Positions 8,600 through 17,418 of a DNA stretch of 64,000 bases are shown one piece after another; position 1 is the stretch's first letter; each line of letters starts with the position of its first letter. This stretch comes from Methylacidiphilum kamchatkense Kam1 (GTDB lineage: Bacteria > Verrucomicrobiota > Verrucomicrobiia > Methylacidiphilales > Methylacidiphilaceae): NCBI RefSeq assembly GCF_007475525.1, contig NZ_CP037899.1, positions 2,046,001 through 2,110,000 on the forward strand, written 5' to 3'. The position numbers and the translations under genes were made by a program. Under the pieces are notes generated by a model. The model made no database searches. It had not been told where the DNA came from and saw nothing but the letters and a program-made list of their open reading frames with translations.

Positions 8600-9278
8600 A
8601 CTTACTTCCAGGCTCCTTGTGAATTAGTTCCCAATGACGGTAAAAGTAATTCGTTCCAGAAATAATCGTAATGGCCACTGTCAACAACATCATGGGATAG
8701 AGCGTATTTTCTAAAATATAATCGAAAATTCCAGTTTTTATTTTCGTCTCTTTTAAGCTAAGTGAAACAAAACAAGCAATGATAAAAACCATCTGGGATA
8801 TTGTCTTTTGTTTCCCTCCCATATCCGCCCCCATGACTTTTCCATGAATGGCAACTAAGGTGCGCAGCCCTGTGATTAAAAATTCTCTTGCAATCATCGT
8901 GATGACAGCCCATAAAGGGGCATAATTAAACTGCAGTAGAGAGAGAAGAGCTGCACTGATTAATATTTTATCAGCCAAAGGATCCAATAATTTGCCTAAT
9001 TCACTAACCAAGTTGTAGTTTCTAGCAATCCATCCATCCAAAAGATCCGTAAGGCTAGCCAGAAGAAATATGATTAGTGCTGTGGTGGCCTGAAAGGGCC
9101 AATCAATGCTGAGATCAGCCACGAAAAGCCCACACATTCCAATGCGGGCTAAAGAGAGCTGATTTGGTAAATTAAGCCTAAGGGTTTGCTGCGACACCTT
9201 TGTTTTCGATTTTTCCTTTGTAGAGAGTCGCTGAGACTTTATTCCAAACAGTCCGCTTATTTGAGGAAAGAAAATCAC
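8592..9278 (-). CDS. pgsA: CDP-diacylglycerol--glycerol-3-phosphate 3-phosphatidyltransferase
   Basis: Membrane enzyme making phosphatidylglycerol phosphate, the committed step to phosphatidylglycerol and cardiolipin. The CDP-alcohol phosphatidyltransferase motif D-G-x2-A-R-x8-G-x3-D-x3-D is present in LTDLLDGWIAR and GKLLDPLADK. NLPNQLSLARI is the usual start of the catalytic domain. The 228 residues exceed the family's usual 180-190 because of a basic N-terminal extension of about 36 residues from a GTG start at 9278, which overlaps the stop of the upstream gene (GTGA). A shorter form starting nearer the NLPNQL segment is possible, but no ATG lies just before it. Confidence 0.93.
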   Translation of the reverse strand: MIFFPQISGLFGIKSQRLSTKEKSKTKVSQQTLRLNLPNQLSLARIGMCGLFVADLSIDWPFQATTALIIFLLASLTDLLDGWIARNYNLVSELGKLLDPLADKILISAALLSLLQFNYAPLWAVITMIAREFLITGLRTLVAIHGKVMGADMGGKQKTISQMVFIIACFVSLSLKETKIKTGIFDYILENTLYPMMLLTVAITIISGTNYFYRHWELIHKEPGSKCE

Positions 9279-9612
9279 TGTTGAGTGGAAGGAGAAAGTT
9301 TTTTTGCTGGTGCACCAAATTTTACTTCCTTGGCTTCAAGTTTATCCCCACTTTTCTTCGCATGCACTACAACTCGCATTCCTTTTTTTAAATTATCCAA
9401 AGAAGAAGGATTTCCTTTAAAAACATATTGAGTCGAAGGGCTTATTTCTACTGTCTTGTTTTCCCCTTTTTGGTCTCGATAACAAGCGAGTTGTCTGAAA
9501 TACTTGTAACGGTGCCCATAATATGTTCCAAGTTTCCATGAGCATAGACAGTAGGCATCGCAAAAATCATGACGAAAAATGAAAAAATGGTAATCCACTG
9601 AAATTGTTTCAT
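9275..9612 (-). CDS. Small exported protein (one-base frameshift)
   Basis: The start is ATG 9612 with GGAGAAGAAAAG upstream and a signal peptide (MKQFQWITIFSFFVMIFA, cleavage near VYA-HG). The mature part reads HIMGTVTSISDNSLVIETKKG, then in the next frame ENKTVEISPSTQYVF and KKGMRVVVHAKKSGDKLEAKEVKFG. This alternation of short strands with a pair of GTV/GMRVVV turns resembles small periplasmic OB-like (DUF5666-type) domains. The break is one missing base in the run of 4 C and 5 T at 9463-9471. Restored length is 112 residues. It sits 22 bases after cytochrome c and overlaps pgsA. It may assist a periplasmic metalloprotein; that is inference. Confidence 0.75.
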
Positions 9613-9634
9613 CTTTTCTTCTCCGTTTTCTATG

Positions 9635-10258
9635 TTATTGTTCTTGCTGCTCTTTAGAAGCATCCCCCAAAGAATTATCTTCTTCAAGAAATTTTTCTTC
9701 TTCTTTTTCTTCCTGAATTTCCTGAGGACTAATAGGGTTCATTTTCTTCATCTTCTCTTCTTCTTCTTTTGTTAAATATGGCAAATGTCGAATAAAATGA
9801 ACAAGCTTCCAACTGTCTTCATCCGGTTCTTTTGCCTCTCCCCAAGCAGGCATTCCAGTCCATCGAATTCCATTATGAATGATGTAGTAAATTTCACCAT
9901 CGGACTTTTTCTGTGCCTCTTTCGACCTCAGATCGGTAGGCTTAGGATAAAGATTTTGCCCTACTGGAGTCTCTCCACTCCCGTTGTTTCCATGACATAA
10001 GGCACAATGATCGGCGAAGTGATCTCTGGCTTCATCTAAGACTGCTTGAGAATAAGGGATAGGATTTTTCATCTCTTTGACAGATTGCGGGATAGAAAGG
10101 CTAAGAGCGGTTGTAGCAATGATCTTTTCAAGAGCTGGGGGAGTACTTCTCGCTGTGAACCCTTTGCGGATTAAGGAATAAGCAAAAAAGAGAGAGGCCA
10201 AAAAGAGGAGATTTAACAATAAGCAGAAGAGAGAAAAAAATCTTTTCACTATTTCCAA
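9635..10258 (-). CDS. Membrane-anchored mono-haem cytochrome c
   Basis: Electron carrier of 207 residues on the outer face of the membrane. One N-terminal hydrophobic segment (residues 8-28) anchors or exports it. The class I haem site is CALCHG (about residue 85), and the distal Met ligand is in RWTGMPAWGEA. The sequence after the haem domain is unusual: about 50 residues very rich in Glu and Lys (EEEEKMKKMN, QEEKEEEKFLEEDN), likely disordered. It is the first gene of the run down to pgsA. It resembles cytochrome c subunits such as CbaB/SoxX-like or alternative complex III subunit E-type domains; the partner oxidase is not visible. Confidence 0.9.
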   Translation of the reverse strand: MEIVKRFFSLFCLLLNLLFLASLFFAYSLIRKGFTARSTPPALEKIIATTALSLSIPQSVKEMKNPIPYSQAVLDEARDHFADHCALCHGNNGSGETPVGQNLYPKPTDLRSKEAQKKSDGEIYYIIHNGIRWTGMPAWGEAKEPDEDSWKLVHFIRHLPYLTKEEEEKMKKMNPISPQEIQEEKEEEKFLEEDNSLGDASKEQQEQ

Positions 10259-10370
10259 GAGATATTTATTAATTATTGGCTAATGCAACTTCTCTTTACT
10301 CATCAAAACAAATTCCAGTAAAGAGAATTTTTTTCTTACTTTTCATAAATCATACACAATAGCAAAACAA

Positions 10371-10955
10371 ATGAAGAAAAAGCATACCATGAAGCCTCAG
10401 TGGATTTTGATCTTTTTTCTATTCAGTTCGGGCGCCTATGGTATTGATATCAGCCCTAGCAAAAATACCCATCCAGACATTCTTCAAGCCCCAAGAAAAC
10501 ATTGGTCTATTATCCCCTTTGCTGACCCCAAAAGAATCGATAAGGCCAATCAGATTAATTTCCACAAAATTCAGTCTACCCTCAAAGTTGAGCCTAACCG
10601 GCTCTCTCTTTCTTCCCTTAAAGATAGTCTTACGACACCTTCTCTTCGAGTCGTGCTTACCATTTTCAATAGCGGGCGAAGAACCTACACCTTTAAGTTT
10701 CCAGATTCTCAAAGATTCGATTTTAGAATCAGAAATGCCAACAACGAGATCATTTATGTATGGTCCGAAGATAAAGAATTCCTTCCTATGGTCGGAACAA
10801 CCACTTTAAATCCAAATGATACTCTTACTTACAGCGAGGTTGTCGCCATAGAAGAACTAGACCAACCACTTCAACCGGGAACTTATTGGATAGATTCGAT
10901 CTTAGCTAACTATCCTGAAATTACTTCCTCAACGACTCTAGTCGTTGAACCTTAA
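10371..10955 (+). CDS. Exported BsuPI-type domain protein
   Basis: Exported protein of 194 residues. A signal peptide follows a second Met at residue 7 (MKPQWILIFFLFSSGAYG). The C-terminal half (about 85-190) matches the BsuPI fold (intracellular proteinase inhibitor family, PF12690): LRVVLTIFNSGRRTYTFKF, then RFDFRIRNANNEIIYVWSED, then a NPNDTLTYSE strand and a final PGTYWIDS strand. Bacillus BsuPI inhibits an intracellular subtilase; most homologues elsewhere are uncharacterised extracytoplasmic beta-sandwich proteins. It stands alone, divergent from the cytochrome c gene. Confidence 0.75.
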   Translation: MKKKHTMKPQWILIFFLFSSGAYGIDISPSKNTHPDILQAPRKHWSIIPFADPKRIDKANQINFHKIQSTLKVEPNRLSLSSLKDSLTTPSLRVVLTIFNSGRRTYTFKFPDSQRFDFRIRNANNEIIYVWSEDKEFLPMVGTTTLNPNDTLTYSEVVAIEELDQPLQPGTYWIDSILANYPEITSSTTLVVEP

Positions 10956-11060
10956 ATTTAGTATTTTTCATTGCCGCTTCTGCCTACTAAGGCAACCTAT
11001 CTGAGAGCATGATGAGGAGGGTCAGCGGAACGATGTGGACAACTTTTTGACAACAAACAG

Positions 11061-12038
11061 CTATTGACAGCCCTGCATATTTCTTTCCTGAGCAACGCGT
11101 TCAGCAATCCAAGGATAGGTTAGCTTGAGTCCTTCTAGAAGGGAAAATTTAGGCATCCAACCAGTAATCTTGTAAAGTTTGCTATTATCACTGTTCCTAC
11201 CCCTTACTCCTTGGGGTTTTGATAAATTGTGTCTAATACGGATATTTTTATTCGCCACTTTTGCTGTCATTTCCACGAGTTGATCAATCGTTACAAGCTC
11301 TTCCGAGCCTAAGTTTAAGGGCTTAGGATAATCAGACTGAGTGATCAAGTATATTCCTTCGACGCAGTCTTGAATATATAGAAAGGACCGGGTTTGTTTG
11401 CCATCACCCCAGATTTCAATCTCTGAAGAATCCTCAGCCAGTGCTATTTTTCTACATATTGCCGCCGGAGCCTTTTCCCTTCCCCCTTTATAGGTTCCAA
11501 GTGGTCCATAAACATTATGAAAGCGTGCTACTCTCGTTTCCATTCCTTTATCTTCTTGATAATACTGACAGAGTTTCTCAGCAAAAAGTTTTTCCCAACC
11601 ATAGCCTTCTTCAGGGTCTGCAGGCATGGCATCCTCTTCTTTCAGGGGAATCACATCGGCCGATTGCTGTCTGTAGGAAGGATAAATGCAGGCAGAAGAG
11701 GAATAGAAATATCGTTTGACACCATTTTGGTAGGAAGCCTCTAGCATATGGGTATTGATAAGGATGTTATTTTTAGCAATTTCAGCATGGTTGCCAGAAA
11801 TATAACCTATCCCCCCCATATCGGCTGCAAGCTGATAGACCTCATCAATTCCTTTTGTTGCTTCTAGACAATTTCCCCAATATCTCAAATCCAGAAGATA
11901 AAACTCATCACTTCTACTTTTTTCGAATTCTGGTTCTTTGATATCAACTCCCCTGACCCAATAGCCCTTCTGTTTTAAAAAATTCACAAGATGATGTCCA
12001 ATGAATCCACCAGCCCCTGCAACGAGCGCTCTTTTCAT
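11061..12038 (-). CDS. GDP-mannose 3,5-epimerase
   Basis: Short-chain dehydrogenase/reductase-type sugar-nucleotide epimerase, 325 residues. It has the Rossmann NAD site GAGGFIG, the AADMGGIGYI loop, SSSACIYP (catalytic Cys about 117), YGWEK (Tyr about 146, Lys about 150), FHNVYGPLGTYKGGREKAPA (Lys about 189), then WGDGKQTRSF and GVRGRNSDN. These are the hallmarks of plant GDP-mannose 3,5-epimerase, which yields GDP-L-galactose and GDP-L-gulose. The start is ATG 12038 overlapping the stop of the upstream glycosyltransferase (ATGA). In a bacterium it most likely feeds a surface polysaccharide. Confidence in the subfamily is high because the Cys and Lys acid/base pair is kept. Confidence 0.9.
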   Translation of the reverse strand: MKRALVAGAGGFIGHHLVNFLKQKGYWVRGVDIKEPEFEKSRSDEFYLLDLRYWGNCLEATKGIDEVYQLAADMGGIGYISGNHAEIAKNNILINTHMLEASYQNGVKRYFYSSSACIYPSYRQQSADVIPLKEEDAMPADPEEGYGWEKLFAEKLCQYYQEDKGMETRVARFHNVYGPLGTYKGGREKAPAAICRKIALAEDSSEIEIWGDGKQTRSFLYIQDCVEGIYLITQSDYPKPLNLGSEELVTIDQLVEMTAKVANKNIRIRHNLSKPQGVRGRNSDNSKLYKITGWMPKFSLLEGLKLTYPWIAERVAQERNMQGCQ

Positions 12039-13302
12039 TTCAAAACTCCTTGTTGTTCGTGTTGTTTTGTCAAAACCTCCCACACAACCTTTTCCATAGC
12101 TTCGAGCACCTTTTCTCTGTCCCAGGTGTTCAAAGCATATTCTCTACCATTTTCTCCTAGTCGCTTCCGAGTGTCCTGATCCATAGCAAGGGTTTCAAGA
12201 GCTTTGGCCATCTCCTTAGAATCTTCAGCAGGTACAACCACTCCTGCCAGAGCCTCTTCAATTACCTTTGCTACCTCACTGTTCTTATTAACCGAGCAGA
12301 CGACTGGTTTGGATGCAGCCAGATATGTCATAACCTTGGAAGGAAAAACAATATCTCCTACTTCTTTCTTTTGCGTGACTAGGCAGAGATCGACAGCAGA
12401 AAGTAATGAGCAATATTCTTCTTTTGGAAGCAAACCAATGAAGCGCAAATTAGGAATACCCAATGCTTTGGCCTTCAGCTCAAGCCGGGACCTATCGGCT
12501 CCATCCCCAACTAAAAGGAAAACGATCTCTTTTTTTTCTTTTAAAACGGCTGCGGCTTCAATGACGATATCCAATCCCTGCTTTATCCCCATATTCCCTG
12601 TATGGGCAACGATTATTTTATTTTCCAACCCGTATTTTTTCTTAAAATCCAGAGCCTTTTTTTGTCAGGCAATAAAAATAGATCTGGATCGGCCCAATCC
12701 GGGAGAAGAACGACCTTCTCAGCTGGTATCCCCTTAGAAAGGATCTTTGCCCGCATGGTTCTAGTTAAAGTCGAAATTTTTGTTGCTTTGTCATACGAAA
12801 ATTTCTCCAATTTATAGAGAATATCGAAAAAAACACTGGATCTGATCATTCTAAGATCCCTAGCAGCGTCCGGCTGCAGATCTGGCACATGAAAGATATA
12901 AGGGATTTTCCACAATCGACTTAAGAGAAATGCGATGGCTCCCAAGCCAAGAGGTGGAGAAACAACAAAAAGCAGATCTGGTTTTCTTAGAAAAAGGGCT
13001 CTTAGGAACGAAGAGACAATAAAAGAGCCTTCATGGACAATTCTCCTCAAAGTTGTTACATTTCTTGGAACATAAATAAATGAACGATATATAGTAACCC
13101 CATTATGACTTTCCGATAGATAAAACTTTCTCCGATATTCGGCAGATATTTTCCATAAAGGATAATAAGGGAAGGCTGTAAGCATGGAAACTTTGTAACC
13201 TCTGGCTGCAAAAAATTCACACCGTCCCGTATTGAAAAGGCTTATGCCTGTTTTTTCAGGCCAGTAGTTAATTCCAAGGAAAAGAATCCGATAGGAAGAC
13301 AT
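12035..13302 (-). CDS. Glycosyltransferase, WcaI-like GT4 (one-base frameshift)
   Basis: Cytoplasmic GT-B glycosyltransferase for a surface polysaccharide. The N-terminal frame starts MSSYRILFLGINYWPEKTGI at ATG 13302 and has HVPDLQPDAARD and KISTLTRTM, as in WcaI-type colanic-acid transferases. The C-terminal domain (VAHTGNMGIKQGLDIVIEAA, FPSKVMTYLAASKPVV, EN near the donor site) is in another frame. The break is one missing base in the seven-T run at 12657-12663; adding it gives KALDFKKKYGLENK across the joint. Restored length is about 422 residues. A longer reading into the tRNA gene is possible but not credible. It is coupled by overlap to the GDP-mannose epimerase. Confidence 0.88.
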
Positions 13303-13394
13303 ATTGGTTACAGGAGGAATCCTACAGGAAGGCAATGGATTAAAGTTTAACGGTGCTGGAGGATAAAGGTCAATAAGAAAAATCAAGTTGTCTT

Positions 13395-13466
13395 TGGGTC
13401 TGACAGGATTCGAACCTGTAACCAAGGGATTATGAGTCCCCTGCTCTGCCGTTGAGCTACAGACCC
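13395..13466 (-). tRNA. tRNA-Met (anticodon CAT)
   Basis: A complete 72-base cloverleaf including the discriminator A. The acceptor stem is GGGTCTG/CAGACCC, the D arm GCTC/GAGC, the anticodon arm GGGGA-CTCATAA-TCCCT with a G-T pair at its base, a five-base variable loop, and the T arm ACAGG-TTCGAAT-CCTGT. CCA is not encoded. The anticodon CAT means elongator or initiator Met, or an Ile tRNA with lysidine-modified C34. The first acceptor pair is a normal G-C, which argues against the bacterial initiator. Met versus Ile2 cannot be settled by eye. Confidence 0.9.
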
Positions 13467-13480
13467 TTCCAATCCTTTTG

Positions 13481-13508
13481 ATTCTACTTTAATATCTAAG
13501 GTTTTCAA
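13481..13508 (-). promoter_or_regulatory. Sigma-70-type promoter for the tRNA
   Basis: On the minus strand TTGAAA (13508-13503), a 16-base spacer and TAGAAT (13486-13481) stand 14 bases before the tRNA 5' end, where the start of a short leader would be expected. Confidence 0.5.
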
Positions 13509-13587
13509 AATAATTTTGAGCCCCCTGAAGTATTCCTTCAACTACAATTTCTGCAGCTCCCAAAGATCTTTATGCGGCTTTTTCTAG

Positions 13588-13621
13588 TTGACATAAAATA
13601 TGATAATGATAATCCATTATC
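13588..13621 (+). promoter_or_regulatory. Fur box overlapping a promoter
   Basis: GATAATGATAATCCATTATC (13602-13621) is the classical 19-base Fur operator with one inserted C. TTGACA lies at 13588-13593, and a GATAAT (13608-13613) inside the box can serve as a -10 with a short 14-base spacer. Fur with Fe(II) bound here would block the promoter, so the receptor gene that follows should be induced by iron shortage. Two other in-frame codons lie upstream of the box (ATG 13572), but the signal-peptide start is at 13626. Confidence 0.75.
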
Positions 13622-13625
13622 AATT

Positions 13626-16049
13626 ATGTTTTCTGGCCATGGTCCAGCTCACTATTATTTGGGTTTTCTTGCTTTGCTCTTCCTAGTTCCCCACACAGTT
13701 TGTTTTGCTGCATCCACTCAGCAACAAACAGTTGATCAACCCTTTGCTTCCCTTCCTGAAGTGACCGTGAGCGCTAGCAAACTTTCTGAGGTTTTCCTTC
13801 CAGAATCCACCTCTTGTTATGCCACTCCGCTGCCAGTTCTCGATACCCCTAGAGCGGTAAGCCCCATTTCACAGACTTTAATGAAGACGGCAGGCATCGG
13901 TTCTTGGGGGAAACTCGATCCTCTCAGTTTTACCTACATCAACCCAGCAGCCATGGTCGACCCTTCACAAACGGGTTGTACTTCTGCTCCAGATATTCGA
14001 GGAACCACCGGCCTCACATTTATTAACGGTATGGAACAAACCGTTAACATGCCACTTCAAGATCTACCGTGGAACCTGAACATGGTAGAATCGATCGATC
14101 TGGTCGAAGGCCCACCAGGTGCCGTCTTTGGTTCCACTCAGCCTTCTAATGGCTATGTTAATTATATAACAAAACAGCCCTATTTCGATAGGTTCAGGGG
14201 TAACTTGTGGGATACCACCGGCATGTATCGCCAATACATGTGGGGAGCTGATATGGGCGGGCCAGTTTCTGGAACCCATAACAAGCTTGGCTACCGCTTC
14301 AGCTATATGGGAATCGATAGTGGTAGTTATTATGACCTGATTAAGGATCAACAGCAAAATTTTTACGTGGCCTTGGGCTATAGGCCTACTGAAAATTACC
14401 AATCTGATTTGTATCTCGATTTTGGAACCTATAGCTATATGCTAGAAGATGTTCTTTTAAATCGACCCACCACTTCTTTGATCGAAAACGGGCTTTACTA
14501 TCCAGGATTCCTTCCTCCCTCCGAAGTCAATACAGGTACTGAAAATAATCCTCCAGCTTCGAACTACCTAAAAACGGCTTTACCTATCAGCAGAAGGGCA
14601 AATGTCAAATATCCTGGTGATCTAGGAAGGGCACAAACAGCCATGGCGCAATGGATTCAGAGATTTCAACTTCAGGATAATCTCCAGTTAGTTAACAACA
14701 CCTTCTTTTGGTACCAGACCCATGTTTCTAGTGAAGACGAATTTTTCTTTAATGAAGCTTGGATTGGAAATTATGAAATCGATAACCGCACTGAGCTACG
14801 CTGGATTTTTGAAACGGCTGGCTTCAAAGATCCAATCGGACACTTTGTAGATACAGGCTTGGAATGGCGGTATCAGTACGCTCTAGCTTATGACTCTTTT
14901 AGTTTTGTGGTTCCTAACGGCTGGAGTGTTTTTGAGAACCCTTTCCAAAGAAATGCTCTTTTTTCAGGAAATTTTCAAGCTTTAATCGGCAACCCTGCTG
15001 GTCCTGGAGGTGGAGAATGGCTGGTACCGACAGGTCCCTATCCCCTGTATTTTGAACCTTTAAATGGAGCTACCGGGAGCAATCTCAGCCGGTACTGGAG
15101 AATATCTCCATTCTGGCAAGATAATATCCGTTTAACAAAAACCCTTTCGATCATCTTCGGAGCAAGAATAAACCTTTATGAAGTTTCTACTGAAACTCCT
15201 CCTGGAACCCCTGCTTTTTTGTTTGAAAGTCTTACTACTTCCCAATTAGCCCCTCAAATCAATATAAGCCCCTACTGGAAACCCTATCCATGGCTAAATT
15301 TTTACTTTAATTTCAATTGGCAACAAACTACCGTTGTTGCAGGCGGAGGTGGCTATTCTCCACTATTTGGCCCTTCAGCTTTTCATCTTCTAAACGAGCT
15401 GGAAGAATTGGGGGTAAAACTTAATCTGATAGAAAACCAACTTTTCCTCTCCTCAGATCTGTTTATAGAAAATACCTATCTTTTTAATTTTGGATTGCCT
15501 CCTACTCCAGTCAATATTAAAGGATTTGAAACCAGTTTACAGTATCAACCATCCTCTCACTTTTGGCTAAAAGCCAACTATCTATTCATGAACGGAGTTG
15601 AAAACTGGAATGGGCTACCCACTGGTCCGCCTCTAGCACAAACCTACTCAACGACGGTAGCTGCTCTACTAGGGCTACCTCTGGACAATTCTGGATCTTT
15701 CCCACCCGGCAAATATGCATTAATCGCATGGCCTGAGCAGATAGTTTCAGGAATGGCAACTTACCAATTTGAGAATGGCTTGGGGATTAGTCTTGGTGCA
15801 CTATTGATGAGTGATATGTTTCTAGGATATGAGCATCAAGTAAGAATCCCAACCCAATTTATCCCCAATGCCCAATTGTTTTATTCCGATAAAAACTGGG
15901 AACTCAGAACTGCCTTTTACAATTTTACAAATGAACATTATTGGCTTCCAAATGGTTTTGGATTTACCCAAGTCCGAACCCTTAACCTTGATACCATTTT
16001 TCCTGGCTGGCCGTTCTGGGTTGAAGGCACTTTATCCTATAAGTTCTGA
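13626..16049 (+). CDS. TonB-dependent outer-membrane receptor
   Basis: Outer-membrane barrel with plug, about 807 residues, for high-affinity uptake powered by TonB. It has a signal peptide (LGFLALLFLVPHTVCFA) and a TonB-box-like PEVTVSAS. Plug landmarks are DTPRAVSPISQ, TFINGMEQ, VESIDLVEGPPGAVFG and GYVNYITKQPYFD. The barrel ends in VEGTLSYKF with terminal Phe. I chose ATG 13626 because it starts the signal peptide; an in-frame ATG at 13572 would add 18 polar residues and put the Fur box inside the gene. The Fur box suggests an iron chelate substrate, though a lanthanide or other metal is possible. It is a paralogue of the receptor at 17419-20039. Its end overlaps the convergent Rsm22-like gene. 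Confidence 0.93.
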   Translation: MFSGHGPAHYYLGFLALLFLVPHTVCFAASTQQQTVDQPFASLPEVTVSASKLSEVFLPESTSCYATPLPVLDTPRAVSPISQTLMKTAGIGSWGKLDPLSFTYINPAAMVDPSQTGCTSAPDIRGTTGLTFINGMEQTVNMPLQDLPWNLNMVESIDLVEGPPGAVFGSTQPSNGYVNYITKQPYFDRFRGNLWDTTGMYRQYMWGADMGGPVSGTHNKLGYRFSYMGIDSGSYYDLIKDQQQNFYVALGYRPTENYQSDLYLDFGTYSYMLEDVLLNRPTTSLIENGLYYPGFLPPSEVNTGTENNPPASNYLKTALPISRRANVKYPGDLGRAQTAMAQWIQRFQLQDNLQLVNNTFFWYQTHVSSEDEFFFNEAWIGNYEIDNRTELRWIFETAGFKDPIGHFVDTGLEWRYQYALAYDSFSFVVPNGWSVFENPFQRNALFSGNFQALIGNPAGPGGGEWLVPTGPYPLYFEPLNGATGSNLSRYWRISPFWQDNIRLTKTLSIIFGARINLYEVSTETPPGTPAFLFESLTTSQLAPQINISPYWKPYPWLNFYFNFNWQQTTVVAGGGGYSPLFGPSAFHLLNELEELGVKLNLIENQLFLSSDLFIENTYLFNFGLPPTPVNIKGFETSLQYQPSSHFWLKANYLFMNGVENWNGLPTGPPLAQTYSTTVAALLGLPLDNSGSFPPGKYALIAWPEQIVSGMATYQFENGLGISLGALLMSDMFLGYEHQVRIPTQFIPNAQLFYSDKNWELRTAFYNFTNEHYWLPNGFGFTQVRTLNLDTIFPGWPFWVEGTLSYKF

Positions 16050-17048
16050 TTTATTTTGAGATTTTTCCAAAAGGACACACATTGGAGGATTTTCTCCACT
16101 ACTCTTTGCTAAGGTAGAAATTTCCCCTCCCTTTTTGATGCTTTTGAATAGCCAGGGATTATAGCGGTGTAAATATCTCTTTGGCTGAAGTTCGCCTGTA
16201 GCTGAGCAACAAAGTAACTCACTGTAGGCCTTATAGTTACGCACTGTCCCAATAATTCTAAAAAGATTGCCATATTCCATTTGGGTTTTCCTGGAATCCA
16301 TTACCAGATAAGAGTAAGCCACTGAACGAAGGTCGATCCCTAAAAGGTTTTGAATGTGACTCCAAAAAGAACTGTGAAAGACATGGCGAGGAACAGAAGC
16401 AAAGAAATGACACCAATTCTTTTCTTGATTAAGCATTTGGCATTTTTGTTGATGGAGACAGGGAGCAACCACCCAAAATTTTTCTTTTAACACTTCTCTC
16501 AGTTCTATAATTTTCTTTGAATATTCCTTTTTTGCAGGTTCAACCCATAGGATGGCTTCAGCCTTTTTTGCAATAGTAAGCATTTCATCCATATATTTTT
16601 CAGTTAGCTCCCCAATAACATGACTGAGTAGAAGAATAAACGGCTTAGGGATCTGCGACAGATTAAGCTCCTTTGTGGCAATATTCGGACACTCGCTACT
16701 AAAAGCTGCTTGTGCATATCGCATAGCCAAGGAAGAATAATCCCAGAAAAAACAGGATAATAGCTGAAAATTATTTTTTAGAGCCCAACCATAAAAGGTT
16801 CTTGCAGCAATACCTGATCCACATCCCCAGTCGATCAAATGGGACTTAGGTGGAATCCAGTCAAGCAAAGAAAGCTCTCTTAAAACACTTTGCCATTTCC
16901 ACCGAATCCTCTCTCCAAAAACTTTATCGTAAATGCTTAGCTCTGCTTCAGACTTCCAATAAGGCTGCGTCTGTTTCTCTTGAGAAAGAAAAATATTCCT
17001 CAGTTTCTCAAGAATTTCTTTCTCATCTTTTGTCAATTCAGTCCTCAT
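16032..17048 (-). CDS. Rsm22-family methyltransferase-like protein
   Basis: Protein of 338 residues from the Rsm22 (mitochondrial METTL17-related) family. It has a class I SAM fold (HLIDWGCGSGIAARTFYG, about residues 85-100), LLLSHVIGELTE, AILWVEP, and then the cysteine cluster CLHQQKCQML plus NWCHFF that in METTL17/Rsm22 binds a 4Fe-4S cluster. Family members help small ribosomal subunit assembly; whether they methylate is unclear. The C-terminal strand-rich part is normal for the family. It lies between two TonB receptors and converges on the first with an 18-base overlap. An iron-sulfur ribosome factor beside iron-uptake genes may be coincidence. Confidence 0.82.
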   Translation of the reverse strand: MRTELTKDEKEILEKLRNIFLSQEKQTQPYWKSEAELSIYDKVFGERIRWKWQSVLRELSLLDWIPPKSHLIDWGCGSGIAARTFYGWALKNNFQLLSCFFWDYSSLAMRYAQAAFSSECPNIATKELNLSQIPKPFILLLSHVIGELTEKYMDEMLTIAKKAEAILWVEPAKKEYSKKIIELREVLKEKFWVVAPCLHQQKCQMLNQEKNWCHFFASVPRHVFHSSFWSHIQNLLGIDLRSVAYSYLVMDSRKTQMEYGNLFRIIGTVRNYKAYSELLCCSATGELQPKRYLHRYNPWLFKSIKKGGEISTLAKSSGENPPMCVLLEKSQNKSELIG

Positions 17049-17418
17049 TCTTCGTACTACCTCCTGCCATGGAATACCCTTGTATGCTTTACCGCCTACG
17101 ATGATGTTTTGGAAAAAAATTTAGAATTTTATTTCTAATAAGAATATGCCATGTGTTTCAAAATGCCAGCATCAGCAAAAGAGGGTAGTCTGTAAGAAGT
17201 CTTAAAGAGGCTGCTCGAATTGATCCACATGGAAAATTTTTCCAACTTGCCTATAGCAAAAAGCGGATTTTTAGCGCATTTAGCCAAAAACAGAGAGTGG
17301 CAAGAAAAAAGAAAATCCCAATTTGCTAGCATCAAATTTCTTCACAAAGGTCAAATTCTTGCTAATCTTTTCCCCTTCAACTTCTTCTTGAAAACAAAGC
17401 TCTCTACAGAAGCGCATG
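17049..17418. other. 370-base gap between the second receptor and the Rsm22-like gene
   Basis: It contains only the 45-codon minus-strand frame at 17280-17417 directly after the receptor stop. Other open frames here (up to 108 codons on the plus strand, running into the receptor gene) lack ribosome sites and protein-like composition. No terminator or repeat was recognised. Confidence 0.5.
17280..17417 (-). CDS. Possible 45-residue protein coupled to the TonB receptor
   Basis: ATG 17417 lies one base after the receptor stop codon, so translation could be coupled. The product starts MRFCRELCFQEEVEGEKISK and ends with a hydrophobic FFLPLSVFG tail. It has two cysteines in the first eight residues. 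No family is recognised. It could equally be read-through sequence of the 370-base gap; only its position and plausible amino-acid composition support it. Confidence 0.22.
   Translation of the reverse strand: MRFCRELCFQEEVEGEKISKNLTFVKKFDASKLGFSFFLPLSVFG

Noticed and set aside
12204-12737. 177-codon plus-strand open frame
   Set aside because: Antisense to the GT4 glycosyltransferase; the real gene has clear family motifs and this frame has none.
13395-13466. Initiator tRNA-Met
   Set aside because: The first acceptor pair is a normal G-C and the anticodon stem lacks the three G-C pairs of an initiator, so an elongator Met or Ile2 (lysidine) is more likely.
13572-13626. Upstream start for the first TonB receptor (ATG 13572)
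   Set aside because: It would place the Fur box and promoter inside the coding sequence and give a polar start before the signal peptide.
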